DNA of 60,805 nucleotides from Dehalococcoidia bacterium (GCA_009841435.1 VXLW01000123.1:1-60805); one strand, 5' to 3'; shown: positions 28,895 to 38,368, counted from the first letter of the stretch. Numbers and translations are program-made. Notes: a model not told the origin generated them from the letters alone.

Positions 28895-31504
28895 ATGGTG
28901 GAGGTCCCCGTACACAGACCCACCCAGTCGCCGGACGTCGAGGGGGTCGTTCTCTATTGTCCTGTCCGTGGCGCTCTTCGGGCAGGCGGGCTCGCAGCTG
29001 ACGGCCTGACCCCAACGGAGGAGGCGCGCCGTGTTGATTTCCTGCACTTCCTCATCGACGAGCGCAACTACCCACCAGAACACATCCGCGTTGAAGTCGT
29101 AACGATCAGGAACCTCGGAGAGAGCGGACGCAATCAACTCCGTGCAGACGTAATCGTGTATGACCGCCCATGGGTGGAAATCCAACCGGCAGCCCGCGAG
29201 CAGCAACTCGAACACGTGATTCTCGTCGCAGAAATCAAGCGGGATTCAGCGAAGAGGCGCAAGGGCGTTGTTTATCAACTCGAACCCGCCCTGCGCGTTC
29301 TTCCGCGCCTCAGCACGTTCGGCGTCTACTGGGATGACGAGAGCCGAATCCTCTTCACCAAGTCTGTCGAAGAGAAAAAGGGATACGAAGAGGTCGTCGT
29401 AGCGTCAGATTCTATCGCCAACCTCCCCGACTATGGAACGGCATACCGACACAAGCCGATCACCGTCGACACGCTTACAAAGCCCTCCAACCTCATGGCG
29501 ACCCTAAATGGCTTTGCGAACATCATGCGTTCGCACGGGATCAATGACAGCCAGCAGCGCTACAGGGAAACCGTGAAGCTGCTTCTTGCTAGGTACGTAG
29601 ACGAGAGGACGGCAAAGGTATCGAGCACCAAGCGACTGCAGATGCAGGTTCTCGGCGACATAGACTCTGGTTTCAGGGAAAGAATCGAAAACCTTTACAC
29701 CAGTGCATCGATTCGCTATAGCCGAGTTGAGACCCTCTTTTCTCCCACACCTGGTCCGGGTGTTGATGAGGATACCCTTCGCGACCTCGTTCGAGCGATA
29801 CAGGGGTTTGACTTTTCGTCTGTCTCGAGTGACACGATGCAGCAAGTCTTCATGACCTTCGTACCTGTTGTCTTCAAGAAGGACCTAAGTCAGTACTTCA
29901 CTCCCGCATCCCTCATCGAGACGATGGTTCGCATGGTGGCACCCGGCCCTACCGAAAAGATTGCGGATCCGGCAATGGGGACGGCGGACTTCTTAGCCGC
30001 AGCTATGAACTACTGTATGCAGCGCGGTGACGACGATGCTCTCGGCCGGGTCTACGGCATTGACTCCGATGCTCAGGCCTATGACTTGGCCGTCGTCAAC
30101 ATGATTTTGCACCGCGATGGGCAAGCTAATCTCAGGCGCGAAGACTCTATCGCGAACAGTCAGCGTTGGTCCGAAGAAATGGACGTTGTGGTCTGCAATC
30201 CGCCCTTCGGGGCTGGGACCGTTGAACGTCGAACGTCGGTCCTTAGCGACTACGCCCTTGGGCACGTCTGGACTCCCGGTGAACACGCCGGCGAATGGGA
30301 GGTGACTGATGACGTTGCCAAGGGGCAGCAACTGGGCATTCTCTTTATCGAGCGCTGTTGGAAGATGCTTCGCCCAGGTGGCCGAGTCGCCATCATTCTC
30401 CCCGAAGGCTATCTCTCCACCGCGAGCTATGGTTATGTCCGTCGCTGGATTCTCGACCACTTCATCATCCGGTCCCTCGTAGAACTACCGAGGCGCATCT
30501 TCGTCAAGTCTGGGGCGGACCTTCGGTCTAACATCCTCGTAGCAGAGAAGCGAGTCGAGGGTACGCAGCTCCGCCCACATCCGATCCACGCCTCTATGGT
30601 GCGCCGCGTTGGCTATAAGCTGGGTGGCGACTTCAGCCCACTGCCGGCGCGTGACCAGACAAGCGGGGTCCCAATCCGGGATAGTGCAAATCGTTTTGTT
30701 CTGGACTCAGACTTTACAAGAGTCCTCCACGAATTCGAGAACACACCACACAAAGTTACTGCAGAGTGGCGCGGAGCGACGGTTGAGGACATCTTTTCGC
30801 ACAAAGACCTAGACATGAAGCCGCGTAGATTGTCCCCACGCGCGCTCCAGAATGTCCGTAATCTAAGATCTTCCGGTGCGGTCCCGCTGGACGACATCGC
30901 GACCGTCGTTGAGGATACTGTCGACCTCATCGATGATGTTGGATCGGAATCCTTTAGGAGAGTTGTCGAAGGTCAGGATATTAGGGCGATCGAGGGTACT
31001 GTTGTTCCGCATTCCCCAGAGAGGTGTTGGTCGATCGCTGAACGGAAGAAAAGGAAATGCTATCGCCTCTTTCGGGGTGACATCATTGTTGGTCTAGTCC
31101 GGCCAGAGAGAAGAAACATAGGCATCCTGCTGGAGTCTGGCGAGGATATTGTGGGTAGCCCAGATGGACTCTCTGTAATAAGGGTCGAACCTGAAGTGTC
31201 TGAAGACTACCCAGCGGAATGGCTATTTGCGGCGTTGCGATCAGAGCAAGTCAGGCTTCAGTTGTGGACGGAATCTGGTGGGACGAGCTACGGTAAATTG
31301 GACAATGACCACATCCGGCAAGTGCTCATTCCCACTGCAACTCTGCAGGAGCGGAAGGCAATGGCCGAATCCGTTCGTTCATGGATTTCAAGTGTTCAGG
31401 CGAACATCGCAGCATGGTCACACATAGGGACCGAAGAAGATCGGCTCCCCATCTTGAACTCTCCGTTGACCGGCTTGGTTGACGACTACGAACCGGGCTC
31501 CTAA
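28895..31504 (+). CDS. Single-chain restriction-modification enzyme (nuclease + N6-adenine methylase + specificity domain)
   Basis: The protein has 869 residues. Residues about 45-120 form a PD-(D/E)xK nuclease domain of the HsdR N-terminal kind, with Asp85 (RADVIVYD) and Glu113-x-Lys115 (VAEIKRD). A helical linker follows. The gamma-type N6-adenine methylase has QYFTP at 333, DPAMGTADFL at 358 (SAM motif) and NPPF at 435. From about 625 there is one type I S-like target-recognition domain (SPRALQNVRNLRSS and ending near NDHIRQVLIP). This is the architecture of type IIG-like or fused type I systems that cut and methylate in one chain. GC is visibly lower than in its neighbours, and AGA/AGG/ATA codons appear. 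It stands alone, which suggests recent transfer. Confidence 0.82.
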   Translation: MVEVPVHRPTQSPDVEGVVLYCPVRGALRAGGLAADGLTPTEEARRVDFLHFLIDERNYPPEHIRVEVVTIRNLGESGRNQLRADVIVYDRPWVEIQPAAREQQLEHVILVAEIKRDSAKRRKGVVYQLEPALRVLPRLSTFGVYWDDESRILFTKSVEEKKGYEEVVVASDSIANLPDYGTAYRHKPITVDTLTKPSNLMATLNGFANIMRSHGINDSQQRYRETVKLLLARYVDERTAKVSSTKRLQMQVLGDIDSGFRERIENLYTSASIRYSRVETLFSPTPGPGVDEDTLRDLVRAIQGFDFSSVSSDTMQQVFMTFVPVVFKKDLSQYFTPASLIETMVRMVAPGPTEKIADPAMGTADFLAAAMNYCMQRGDDDALGRVYGIDSDAQAYDLAVVNMILHRDGQANLRREDSIANSQRWSEEMDVVVCNPPFGAGTVERRTSVLSDYALGHVWTPGEHAGEWEVTDDVAKGQQLGILFIERCWKMLRPGGRVAIILPEGYLSTASYGYVRRWILDHFIIRSLVELPRRIFVKSGADLRSNILVAEKRVEGTQLRPHPIHASMVRRVGYKLGGDFSPLPARDQTSGVPIRDSANRFVLDSDFTRVLHEFENTPHKVTAEWRGATVEDIFSHKDLDMKPRRLSPRALQNVRNLRSSGAVPLDDIATVVEDTVDLIDDVGSESFRRVVEGQDIRAIEGTVVPHSPERCWSIAERKKRKCYRLFRGDIIVGLVRPERRNIGILLESGEDIVGSPDGLSVIRVEPEVSEDYPAEWLFAALRSEQVRLQLWTESGGTSYGKLDNDHIRQVLIPTATLQERKAMAESVRSWISSVQANIAAWSHIGTEEDRLPILNSPLTGLVDDYEPGS

Positions 31505-31520
31505 GTGCCCCCCGTTCCCG

Positions 31521-32780
31521 CTACCCCGGGGCGGCGGACGGCACCGGCTCGGGGCGGACGCGGCGTATCTGGGGGACGACCAGGGCGATCGCGGCTGAGA
31601 GCGCAAGCGTCGACCAGCCGAGAACGACGAGCACGATCGGCAACCCCGCCTGCTGGGCGACGGCGCTGATCGGGAAAGTCAGCAGCATCGCGACGCCGTT
31701 GGTGAGGGGCAGCAGGCCCATCACCCGGCCGCGCACGCCCTCCTCGACCTTCTGCTGGATGATGACGGCGGCGCTGATCGAGGAGGCGCTGAGGGCGACG
31801 CCGAGGCCGACGTTGGTCGCGGCCGTGAGCCAGATGGAACGCGAATAGGCGAACACGATCGCGCTGGCTGCGAAGGCGAGAGCGGCCAGCACGAGGGTCG
31901 AGCCGCGGCCGGCGACATCCGGGCGCTGGGCGAAGAACATCGAACCGACAACGGCGCCCCCGCCCCAGCCGAAGGCCATGAGCGCGAAGCCTCTCCCGCC
32001 GACATCGAGGATCTCGGTGGCCCAGATGATGCCGAGGTTGCCCACGCCTGGCATGCCCACGCCGTTCATGACGAAGAGGAGGCCGACCGCCGCGAGGATG
32101 ATGATGTGGCGCCACGTGTACTGGAGGCCCTCGGCGACGGCCCGGAACACCTGGCGCCCGGCCTCGCCGCGGCTGCTGTAGTTGAGCGCGGCGATGAGCG
32201 GGATGATGCCGATCCAGGTGACCAGCGAACCGCCATAGAGCACGCCCGGCCCGACAACGTCGTTGAGGACCGCCGCCAGCGGAATCGTGATCGGAATCAT
32301 GAGCTGCTGGGCGGCGGAGTTGAGGCTGATCGCGTTCCCGAGGTCGTCCATGCCAACAGCGGCGGGGATGCTGGCCTGTCGCGCGGGGTGGTCGATCGCC
32401 TGCGTGGCCGCCGCGAAGAAGGTGAGCACGAGGACGCCGAAGAATGTCGCGTCTCCGAAGGGGTTGGTCAGCATGAGGAGGGCGACGAAGGCGCTCAGGA
32501 CGAGCGTGGCCGATTCGCAACCGAGGAGCACGAGGCGGCGCTCGAAGCGGTCGGCGATGGCGCCCCCGATCAGGCTGAAGAGCAGGGTGGCGACGCCCCG
32601 GGCGCCCATGAGGAAGCCCGTATAGATGATCTGGAGGTCGGGGTAGACCTCCTGCACCCAGAAGATCTGGGTGACGAAATGGAGAGGCTGCACGAGCCCG
32701 ACGAGCACCGTCCCGGCCAGCAGGAGCCGGAAGTTCCGGTGGCGGAAGGCACGGAACACCTGGACGCGACCGTCGGGCAT
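31521..32780 (-). CDS. MFS transporter (MFS_3 / EntS-like)
   Basis: The protein has 419 residues and about twelve membrane segments. The first loop contains GGAIADRFERRLVLLGCE, the MFS signature between helices 2 and 3. The second half repeats it more weakly (KVEEGVRGRVMGLLPL). The closest recognisable group is the MFS_3 exporters (enterobactin exporter-like, drug efflux). The substrate is unknown. TAGACT lies 8 bases before the ATG, so the start is of the leaderless kind. It converges on the restriction-modification gene. Confidence 0.88.
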   Translation of the reverse strand: MPDGRVQVFRAFRHRNFRLLLAGTVLVGLVQPLHFVTQIFWVQEVYPDLQIIYTGFLMGARGVATLLFSLIGGAIADRFERRLVLLGCESATLVLSAFVALLMLTNPFGDATFFGVLVLTFFAAATQAIDHPARQASIPAAVGMDDLGNAISLNSAAQQLMIPITIPLAAVLNDVVGPGVLYGGSLVTWIGIIPLIAALNYSSRGEAGRQVFRAVAEGLQYTWRHIIILAAVGLLFVMNGVGMPGVGNLGIIWATEILDVGGRGFALMAFGWGGGAVVGSMFFAQRPDVAGRGSTLVLAALAFAASAIVFAYSRSIWLTAATNVGLGVALSASSISAAVIIQQKVEEGVRGRVMGLLPLTNGVAMLLTFPISAVAQQAGLPIVLVVLGWSTLALSAAIALVVPQIRRVRPEPVPSAAPG

Positions 32781-32788
32781 GAGCGCGG

Positions 32789-32794
32789 AGTCTA
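32789..32794 (-). promoter_or_regulatory. -10 box, leaderless start of the MFS gene
   Basis: On the minus strand TAGACT is followed by 8 bases and the ATG at 32780. No ribosome binding site lies between them. Confidence 0.4.
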
Positions 32795-32902
32795 CGCGCC
32801 GGCGTCCTCACGCCCCGCACCGGCAATACCCGCAGGCCGTGGCGGGGCGGCGCGGGATCGGCCAGAATCGGCGCGCTTCGAAGCAGGAACGGGAGGTACG
32901 TC

Positions 32903-33682
32903 ATGCTGCTTGAGGGAAAGGCCGCCGTCGTGACTGGCGGCGCGGTCGGGATCGGACGCGGGATCGCGGTGGCGCTGGCCGAGAACGGCGCGGACGTCGC
33001 CAGTCTCGACATCGACGCCGCCAACAACGCGGAGACGGCCGCGCAGGTGCGAGCCACGGGCCGCCAGGGGATCGCCATCGACTGCGACGTGGCCGACAAG
33101 GTGCAGGTGCGGCGCGCCATCAACAGCGCCCTGCAGCGCCTGGGACGCATCGACGTTCTCGTGAACAACGCCGCCATCTATGCGGACACCACGCTCACGG
33201 GCGGCAGCTACGAGTCGCAGACGCACGCGTACGAGCGCTCCATCGACATCTGCGCGATGGGCAGCTACTACTGCGCGACGGCGGCGGTGCCGGCGATGCA
33301 GGCGGCGGGCGGGGGCGAGATCCTCAACGTCATCACCGAGCACATCAAGGAAGGCCACCTGATGACGGGCGGGGCCGCCAGCGGCTACGACTGCGCCAAG
33401 TGGGTGCAGTGGCGCCAGGTGGAGACCTGGGCGATCGAGCTCGCCGAGCACAACATCCGCGTCAACGGCCTCTGCATGGGGGCGACGGACACTCCGATGC
33501 TGCGCGCCGTTTCGGTGGCGGCGGCGGAGGCGGGGATGCGCTCCTCGGACGTCGGGCAGGCGGTCATCAACATCCTCTCGCACGGGTCGGAAGGGCCCAG
33601 CGGGGAGACGTTCGTGTTCGGCACCTCGGGCACGCCGCGCGCCCAGAGCCTCGAGGAGATCGCGGCCCTCGCGCCCGCCTGA
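32903..33682 (+). CDS. SDR family oxidoreductase
   Basis: The protein has 259 residues and is a classical short-chain dehydrogenase/reductase. NAD(P)-binding is in VVTGGAVGIGRGIA with the acidic SLDID after strand 2 (NAD preference likely), followed by LVNNAAIYAD and the catalytic YDCAK. The usual catalytic serine 13 residues before the tyrosine is not obvious. The segment there reads NVITEHIKEGH, with an insertion, so activity may differ from standard members. GGGAGG precedes the ATG. It lies just upstream of the first Rieske gene on the same strand and may act on its product. Confidence 0.85.
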   Translation: MLLEGKAAVVTGGAVGIGRGIAVALAENGADVASLDIDAANNAETAAQVRATGRQGIAIDCDVADKVQVRRAINSALQRLGRIDVLVNNAAIYADTTLTGGSYESQTHAYERSIDICAMGSYYCATAAVPAMQAAGGGEILNVITEHIKEGHLMTGGAASGYDCAKWVQWRQVETWAIELAEHNIRVNGLCMGATDTPMLRAVSVAAAEAGMRSSDVGQAVINILSHGSEGPSGETFVFGTSGTPRAQSLEEIAALAPA

Positions 33683-33709
33683 AACGCCGCGAGACCGGCG
33701 GGAAAAGCG

Positions 33710-33728
33710 TTGACAGTGCGCGTAGGAT
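33710..33728 (+). promoter_or_regulatory. Shared upstream motif of the Rieske genes, copy 1
   Basis: TTGACAG is followed after a short gap by TAGGAT, a spacing of 7 between hexamers. The second Rieske gene has the same pair at 43240-43259 with a spacing of 8. The distance is too short for a standard sigma-70 promoter. The site may be an operator or belong to another sigma factor. Confidence 0.35.
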
Positions 33729-33794
33729 GGTCGCCATAGCAGCGGCGCATGTGCGCGCCGGTCTTTTCGTGACCACAGCAGAGGGAGTAGTCAC

Positions 33795-35075
33795 ATGGTC
33801 CTCGAATCCGTGTCCCAGCAAACACCGACCACGAAGGCGTCCGAGCCAGTCCTCGGCACCGACCTCATCCCCAAGGAACGCTACATCTCGAAGGAGTTCA
33901 TGGACCGCGAGTGGGAGCGCATGTGGACCAAGGTCTGGAACATCGCTGGCCGCACGCAGGACATCCCCAACGTGGGGGACTACTTCACCACCGAGCTGGG
34001 GCCGGAGTCGTTCCTGATCGTGCGCGAGGCGGAGGAGAAGGTGCGGGCGTTCTACAACGTCTGCCCCCACCGCGGGAACCAGATCCGCAACGCCGGCATG
34101 GGGCATGCGGAGTCGTTCCAGTGCGCGTACCACTTCTTCGAGTTCAACCTCGACGGCTCCAAGAAGTTCGTCCCGGACGAGGACACGTTCACCCAGGGCG
34201 TTCCCCAGGAGACGGCGCTGATCGAGGTGCCCTGCGACACGTGGGGCGGCTGGGTCTGGTTCAACATGAACCCCGACGCCGAGCCCCTGATGGAATTCCT
34301 CGGAGAGATCCCCGACCACCTCAACCCCTACCACTTCGAGAAGCAGTACTTCGTCCAGGACGTCACCATCGAGTGGGACTGCAACTGGAAGACCTCCGTG
34401 GACGCCTTCAACGAGGTGTACCACGTGCAGGGCATCCACCCGCAGATCCTCGAGAACATCGATGACATCCATGTGCAGATCGACCTGTACGAGCGCCACA
34501 ACCGCTACCTGGTGCCGTTCGGGCTCCTGAGCCCGCGCTATCCGAACCAGGAGGAGTTGACGCGCGCGCTGAAGGAGATGCTGCAAGCTGCGGGCATCGA
34601 CCCGGAGACGTTCGAGGGCGGCCCGGCGGACGTGCGGCCCGCGCTCCAGGCGCAGGTGAAGAAGCACGCCGCCGACCACGGCATCGACCTGTCAGAGCTG
34701 AACGACGACCAGCTCAGCGACGACTACCACTACTACATCTTCCCGAACATCACGCTGAACACGCACCACTCGGGCGTGATGCTCTTCCGGCAGCGGCCGC
34801 ACGCGACCGACCCGAACAAGATGTACTACGACCTGCAGAACTATGTGCGCATCCCGGAGGGCTCGGACCCGCCGCCGCGCCCGGTGCACACGACGCACAA
34901 GCACGGCGAGATCTCGCTCGGGCTGGGGCTCGACCAGGACTCGTACAACCTGCCGCGCGTGCAGAAGGGGATGAATTCGCGCTCGTTCAAGGGGTTGCTG
35001 ATCAACTACCGCGAGCGCCGCATCCGCCACATGCACAAGGTCATCGACGACTACCTGGAGGGCCCGGACCGCTAG
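33795..35075 (+). CDS. Rieske non-heme iron oxygenase, large subunit (copy 1)
   Basis: The protein has 426 residues. The Rieske 2Fe-2S site is Cys90-x-His92 (CPHRGN) with Cys110-x2-His113 (CAYHFFEF). The mononuclear iron site is in NWKTSVDAFNEVYHVQGIHP, giving His about 210 and His about 215 plus a later aspartate. The sequence after the second Rieske ligand reads HFFEF instead of the common HGW-Y. The substrate is unknown; aromatic or related hydroxylation or demethylation is typical. The ferredoxin and reductase partners are not encoded nearby. It is a close paralogue of the gene at 43295, with long identical stretches. A strong terminator follows. Confidence 0.92.
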   Translation: MVLESVSQQTPTTKASEPVLGTDLIPKERYISKEFMDREWERMWTKVWNIAGRTQDIPNVGDYFTTELGPESFLIVREAEEKVRAFYNVCPHRGNQIRNAGMGHAESFQCAYHFFEFNLDGSKKFVPDEDTFTQGVPQETALIEVPCDTWGGWVWFNMNPDAEPLMEFLGEIPDHLNPYHFEKQYFVQDVTIEWDCNWKTSVDAFNEVYHVQGIHPQILENIDDIHVQIDLYERHNRYLVPFGLLSPRYPNQEELTRALKEMLQAAGIDPETFEGGPADVRPALQAQVKKHAADHGIDLSELNDDQLSDDYHYYIFPNITLNTHHSGVMLFRQRPHATDPNKMYYDLQNYVRIPEGSDPPPRPVHTTHKHGEISLGLGLDQDSYNLPRVQKGMNSRSFKGLLINYRERRIRHMHKVIDDYLEGPDR

Positions 35076-35098
35076 GCCCGCCAGCCGCCAACCAGCGG

Positions 35099-35127
35099 GA
35101 GGCCGCGCACGGCTTGTGCGCGGCCTC
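35099..35127 (+). terminator. Intrinsic terminator after Rieske copy 1
   Basis: A perfect 12-bp stem (35099-35110 with 35116-35127) with a 5-base loop is followed by TTTGTTGT. It is the best intrinsic terminator in the window. Confidence 0.8.
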
Positions 35128-35167
35128 TTTGTTGTAGGCTGCGCCCGCCACCACGAGGAGGACGAAC

Positions 35168-36040
35168 ATGCAGGACTTCGAGGGGAAGGTCGCGGTTGTG
35201 ACGGGCGGGGCGAGCGGCATCGGACTCGCCATGGCGACGCGCTTCGCCGCCGAGGGGATGCGCCTCGTCCTCGCCGACATCGAGGAAGCGGTGCTGGAGG
35301 AGGCCGCCGCCGGCCTCCGCGAGGGCGGAGCCGAGGTCCTGACCGTCCAGACCGACTGCGGGGACGCCGCCTCCATGGACAACCTCGGGGAGCGCTCGCT
35401 TGAGCACTACGGCTCGGTCCACATCGTCTGCAACAACGCGGGCGTGGGGGCGCGGGGAACCATGTGGGAGCTGGGCGTCAACGACTGGGAGTTCGTGCTG
35501 CGCGTGAACCTGTGGGGCGTCATCCACGGGGTACGCGTGTTCGCACCGCACCTGGTCGCACAGGACGAGGGGCACATCGTGAACACGGGCTCGATGGCGG
35601 GCCTCGTGTCCGTCTCGGGGACGGGGCCGTACAACGTGAGCAAGCACGGGGTCGTGACCCTCTCGGAGACGCTCTACGGCGAGCTCCAGGACGCGGGCTC
35701 GAACGTGGGGGTATCGGTGCTCTGTCCGGGCATCATCCGCACGAACCTGCGCAACTCCGAGCGCAACCGCCCCGAGCACCTGCGCGACCTCGACCCAGGC
35801 GCGGTCAAGGCGCGCACGGAGAACACGCCCGGCTTCAGCGACACCGTGCGGCTGCAGGCGCTTCCGGCAGAGTGGGCGGCGGAGTGCGTGTTCGAGGGAA
35901 TCAAGGCGAACCGCTTCTACATCCTCACGCACGATGACCACGAGGGGCAGATCCCCCGCCGCCACGACGCCATCCAGAACGACGGCAACCCCGCGGTCGT
36001 GCGCTCGACGGTCTTCGCGGGCGGTCCGATCGAGCGTTAG
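35168..36040 (+). CDS. SDR family oxidoreductase
   Basis: The protein has 290 residues and is a classical SDR. Features are VVTGGASGIGLAMA, LADIEE after strand 2, CNNAGVGARG, the catalytic serine in NTGSMAGLVS and YNVSK 13 residues later. The C-terminal extension of about 60 residues (ending RSTVFAGGPIER) is longer than usual. AGGAGGACGAAC precedes the ATG, and TAGGCT at 35135 may be its -10. It is probably expressed separately from the Rieske gene because of the terminator between them. Confidence 0.88.
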   Translation: MQDFEGKVAVVTGGASGIGLAMATRFAAEGMRLVLADIEEAVLEEAAAGLREGGAEVLTVQTDCGDAASMDNLGERSLEHYGSVHIVCNNAGVGARGTMWELGVNDWEFVLRVNLWGVIHGVRVFAPHLVAQDEGHIVNTGSMAGLVSVSGTGPYNVSKHGVVTLSETLYGELQDAGSNVGVSVLCPGIIRTNLRNSERNRPEHLRDLDPGAVKARTENTPGFSDTVRLQALPAEWAAECVFEGIKANRFYILTHDDHEGQIPRRHDAIQNDGNPAVVRSTVFAGGPIER

Positions 36041-36042
36041 GG

Positions 36043-36744
36043 CTACGTCCGCGCCGCTTCGAGGGCGAGGGTGCGGATGACGGCGGCGACGCCGGGGTGG
36101 GTGCCGGCGGGCTCGGCGTAGCGGACGGCGCGGGCGCCGTTCGCGGCGACCTGGCCGACGTGCCAGCCCTCCGACGCGAAGTACGGCACGACTACCGCAC
36201 TCCGCTCGCCCGCGAGGTCGGGGACGGCGGCGATATTCGGATCCTGGTCGGTGAAGACGGGGGTGACCTGCGCGAAGGGTCCCGCGTCGCGCACGCGCTC
36301 GACCTGCGCCTGGACTGCGCTCGCCGAGCCCGCATTGCGCGGCGTGCCGTGGCCGAGCACGAAGAGGGCATCGTCGGATGAAGCACCGGCCTCCAGCGCC
36401 CGCTCGACGACGATGCCGGCGAGAGCGGGGTGGGCGCCGACGGGGCGCGTGCAGCGGATCGTCCGTCCCTCGCGACGGGTTACGGGGCCGTCGAGGCCCA
36501 TCTCGGCGGGGATGACCTCGCTCGTGAAGTACCCCTCCGACATGAAGACGGGCACGATCGTCACTTCGGCGGCGGAGCACCCGTCGAGGGCGCGTGAGAG
36601 GGAGGGCTCCTCCTTCCAGAAAGCGACGAGCACCTCGTCCCAGGAGTCGTCCCCGGCCAGTGTGCGGGCGTGGGCGCGGACGGCCTCGCTCGAGCGCGCG
36701 TTCAGGTGCGATCCGTGGCCGGCGAGGACGAGGGCGTGGGTCAT
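36043..36744 (-). CDS. CbiX/SirB-type chelatase with two tandem CbiX domains
   Basis: The protein has 233 residues. Each half contains a CbiX-like core. The first has LVLAGHGSHLNARSSEA and VTIVPVFMSEGYFTSEVIP. The second has LFVLGHGTPRN and SAVVVPYFASEGWHVGQV. The family inserts cobalt or iron into sirohydrochlorin. It follows the cobA-hemD fusion with a 5-base gap and GGAG 8 bases before the ATG, so a role in siroheme synthesis (or the start of cobalamin synthesis) is likely. A dehydrogenase for precorrin-2 is not in the window. Confidence 0.82.
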   Translation of the reverse strand: MTHALVLAGHGSHLNARSSEAVRAHARTLAGDDSWDEVLVAFWKEEPSLSRALDGCSAAEVTIVPVFMSEGYFTSEVIPAEMGLDGPVTRREGRTIRCTRPVGAHPALAGIVVERALEAGASSDDALFVLGHGTPRNAGSASAVQAQVERVRDAGPFAQVTPVFTDQDPNIAAVPDLAGERSAVVVPYFASEGWHVGQVAANGARAVRYAEPAGTHPGVAAVIRTLALEAART

Positions 36745-36749
36745 GCCGG

Positions 36750-38264
36750 TCACTCCAGCGCGTCGATGACGGCGCGCACGAGCTCGCCGAGGCCGGGAGA
36801 GGCGGCCTCGGCATCGACGCGGCCGAAGCACTCGCGCACGGCCGTCGACGTGCTCGGGCCGATGCTGACCAGCGCGGCGGTCAGATCGCCGGCGTCCGCG
36901 CGGAGCGCCGCGTGGAGGTTCCGCGCGGTCGAACTGCTGGTGAAGGTGATGGCGTCGGCCTCGCGGACGGCCTCCAACTGCTCCTCCGTGAGGGCCACCG
37001 GCCTGTTCTCGTAGGCGGTGACGGGGCGAACGGTCAGCCCTCGCGCCTCCAGGGCGAGGGGCAGGTCGGGGGTCGAGAGGTTGGACTGGAAGATGGTGAC
37101 GGTCTCGCCCGGTTCGGCGGGGAGCTCGGCGAGGGCGGTCGACCACGACTGCTCGGGGACGAAGTCCGGGCGCAGGCCGTAGCCAGCCAGCGCGGCGGCG
37201 GTCGCCTCGCCGACGGCGGCGATCCGGCGTCCGGCGAGGGCGCGCGAGTCGAGGCCGGCCGCGGCGAGCGTCTCCATGGCCACGTGGACGCCGTTCGCGC
37301 TGCTGAAGGCCCACCAGTCAGCGGGAGCGGCCACGGCCTCGCAGAGGTCGGGCGTGCCGCCCCGCGAAACCAGCTCGATGGCCGGCGCCTCGGTCACGAT
37401 GGCGCCCTCGGCTTCGAGGAGCGCCACCAGATCGCTCGCCTGGGCGCGGGAGCGCGTGACGGCGACGCGTCGCCCGGCGAGGGGGCCGGGGTCGAACCAG
37501 GCGAGCTCACTCGCGAGCCCGGCGACGGGCCCCACGACGGTCACGAGGGGCGCGGTCAGCCCGTCCGCGGCGACGCGCTCGGCGATGTCGCGCAGGGTGC
37601 CGGTTGCGACGCGCTGGTCGGGGCGCGTTCCCCACTGGACCGAGGCGGCAGGCGTGTCCGGAGCGCGGCCCTCGGCGACGAGGCGCTCGGCGCACTCGGC
37701 CAGGTTCTCCGCGCCCATGAGCAGCACGAGGGTGTCGACCTCGGCGGCGGCGCGCCAGCTGGTCGCACCGTCGTTCATGCTGCGGGCGTTGATAACCATG
37801 AAGGCGCCGGCGAGCCCGCGGTGGGTGACGGGGATGCCGGCGTAGGCGAAGGCGCCGATGGCGGAGGTCACGCCGGGCACGACGGTGCAGGGCACGCCCG
37901 CCTCCTTGCAGGCGCGCAGCTCCTCGGAGCCGCGCCCGAACACGAAGGGGTCGCCGCCCTTGAGGCGGACGACGCGCTTCCCCTCTTTCGCACGGGCGAG
38001 CATCAGCGCTTCGATCTCCGCCTGCGTCGCAATGTGGGCGCCGGCGCGCTTGCCCACGGCGCACAGCTCCGCGCCTTCGCGCGCCTCGCGCAGGAGCGAG
38101 CGCGGCGCGAGGGCGTCGTACAGGACGACGTCGGCGGTGCGCAGGGCCTCAAGGCCGGCGACGGTAATGAGGCCGGGGTCGCCGGGGCCCGCCCCGACGA
38201 GCGCCACCGCGCCGGTGATCGGTGGTCGGTGGTCGGTGGTCGGTGGCTCGTCCGTCGCAGGCAC
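36750..38264 (-). CDS. cobA-hemD: Uroporphyrinogen-III C-methyltransferase / uroporphyrinogen-III synthase fusion
   Basis: The protein has 504 residues in two enzymes. Residues about 19-255 are the SUMT methylase (VALVGAGPGDPGLIT, VVRLKGGDPFVFGRG, VPGVTSAIG and AGIPVTHRGLA). Residues about 265-504 are HemD (VAVTRSRAQASDLVALLE and ITFTSSSTARNL). It makes uroporphyrinogen III and methylates it to precorrin-2 for siroheme or cobalamin. The start GTG at 38264 has GGAG 8 bases upstream. The N-terminal 16 residues are encoded by a heptanucleotide repeat (PPTTDHRPP). A GTG at 38207 would skip it but lacks a ribosome binding site. Confidence 0.93.
   Translation of the reverse strand: MPATDEPPTTDHRPPITGAVALVGAGPGDPGLITVAGLEALRTADVVLYDALAPRSLLREAREGAELCAVGKRAGAHIATQAEIEALMLARAKEGKRVVRLKGGDPFVFGRGSEELRACKEAGVPCTVVPGVTSAIGAFAYAGIPVTHRGLAGAFMVINARSMNDGATSWRAAAEVDTLVLLMGAENLAECAERLVAEGRAPDTPAASVQWGTRPDQRVATGTLRDIAERVAADGLTAPLVTVVGPVAGLASELAWFDPGPLAGRRVAVTRSRAQASDLVALLEAEGAIVTEAPAIELVSRGGTPDLCEAVAAPADWWAFSSANGVHVAMETLAAAGLDSRALAGRRIAAVGEATAAALAGYGLRPDFVPEQSWSTALAELPAEPGETVTIFQSNLSTPDLPLALEARGLTVRPVTAYENRPVALTEEQLEAVREADAITFTSSSTARNLHAALRADAGDLTAALVSIGPSTSTAVRECFGRVDAEAASPGLGELVRAVIDALE
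38214..38248. repeat. Heptanucleotide tandem repeat, locus A
   Basis: Five heptamers: GGTGATC, three copies of GGTGGTC, and GGTGGCT. They lie inside the 5' end of cobA-hemD. Confidence 0.75.
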
Positions 38265-38340
38265 TCCGTTGGAACTCCGGCCTCTATTATGGGCGCGCCC
38301 AAGTCACCGGGGCTCGCGGGGAGCTACCGGCAGCGTCGAC

Positions 38341-38368
38341 CAACAGCTAATGGCCAACAGCCAACAGC
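38341..38368. repeat. Heptanucleotide tandem repeat, locus B
   Basis: Four heptamers: CAACAGC, TAATGGC, then two copies of CAACAGC. They overlap the start codon of the 38350 hydrolase gene. Confidence 0.65.
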
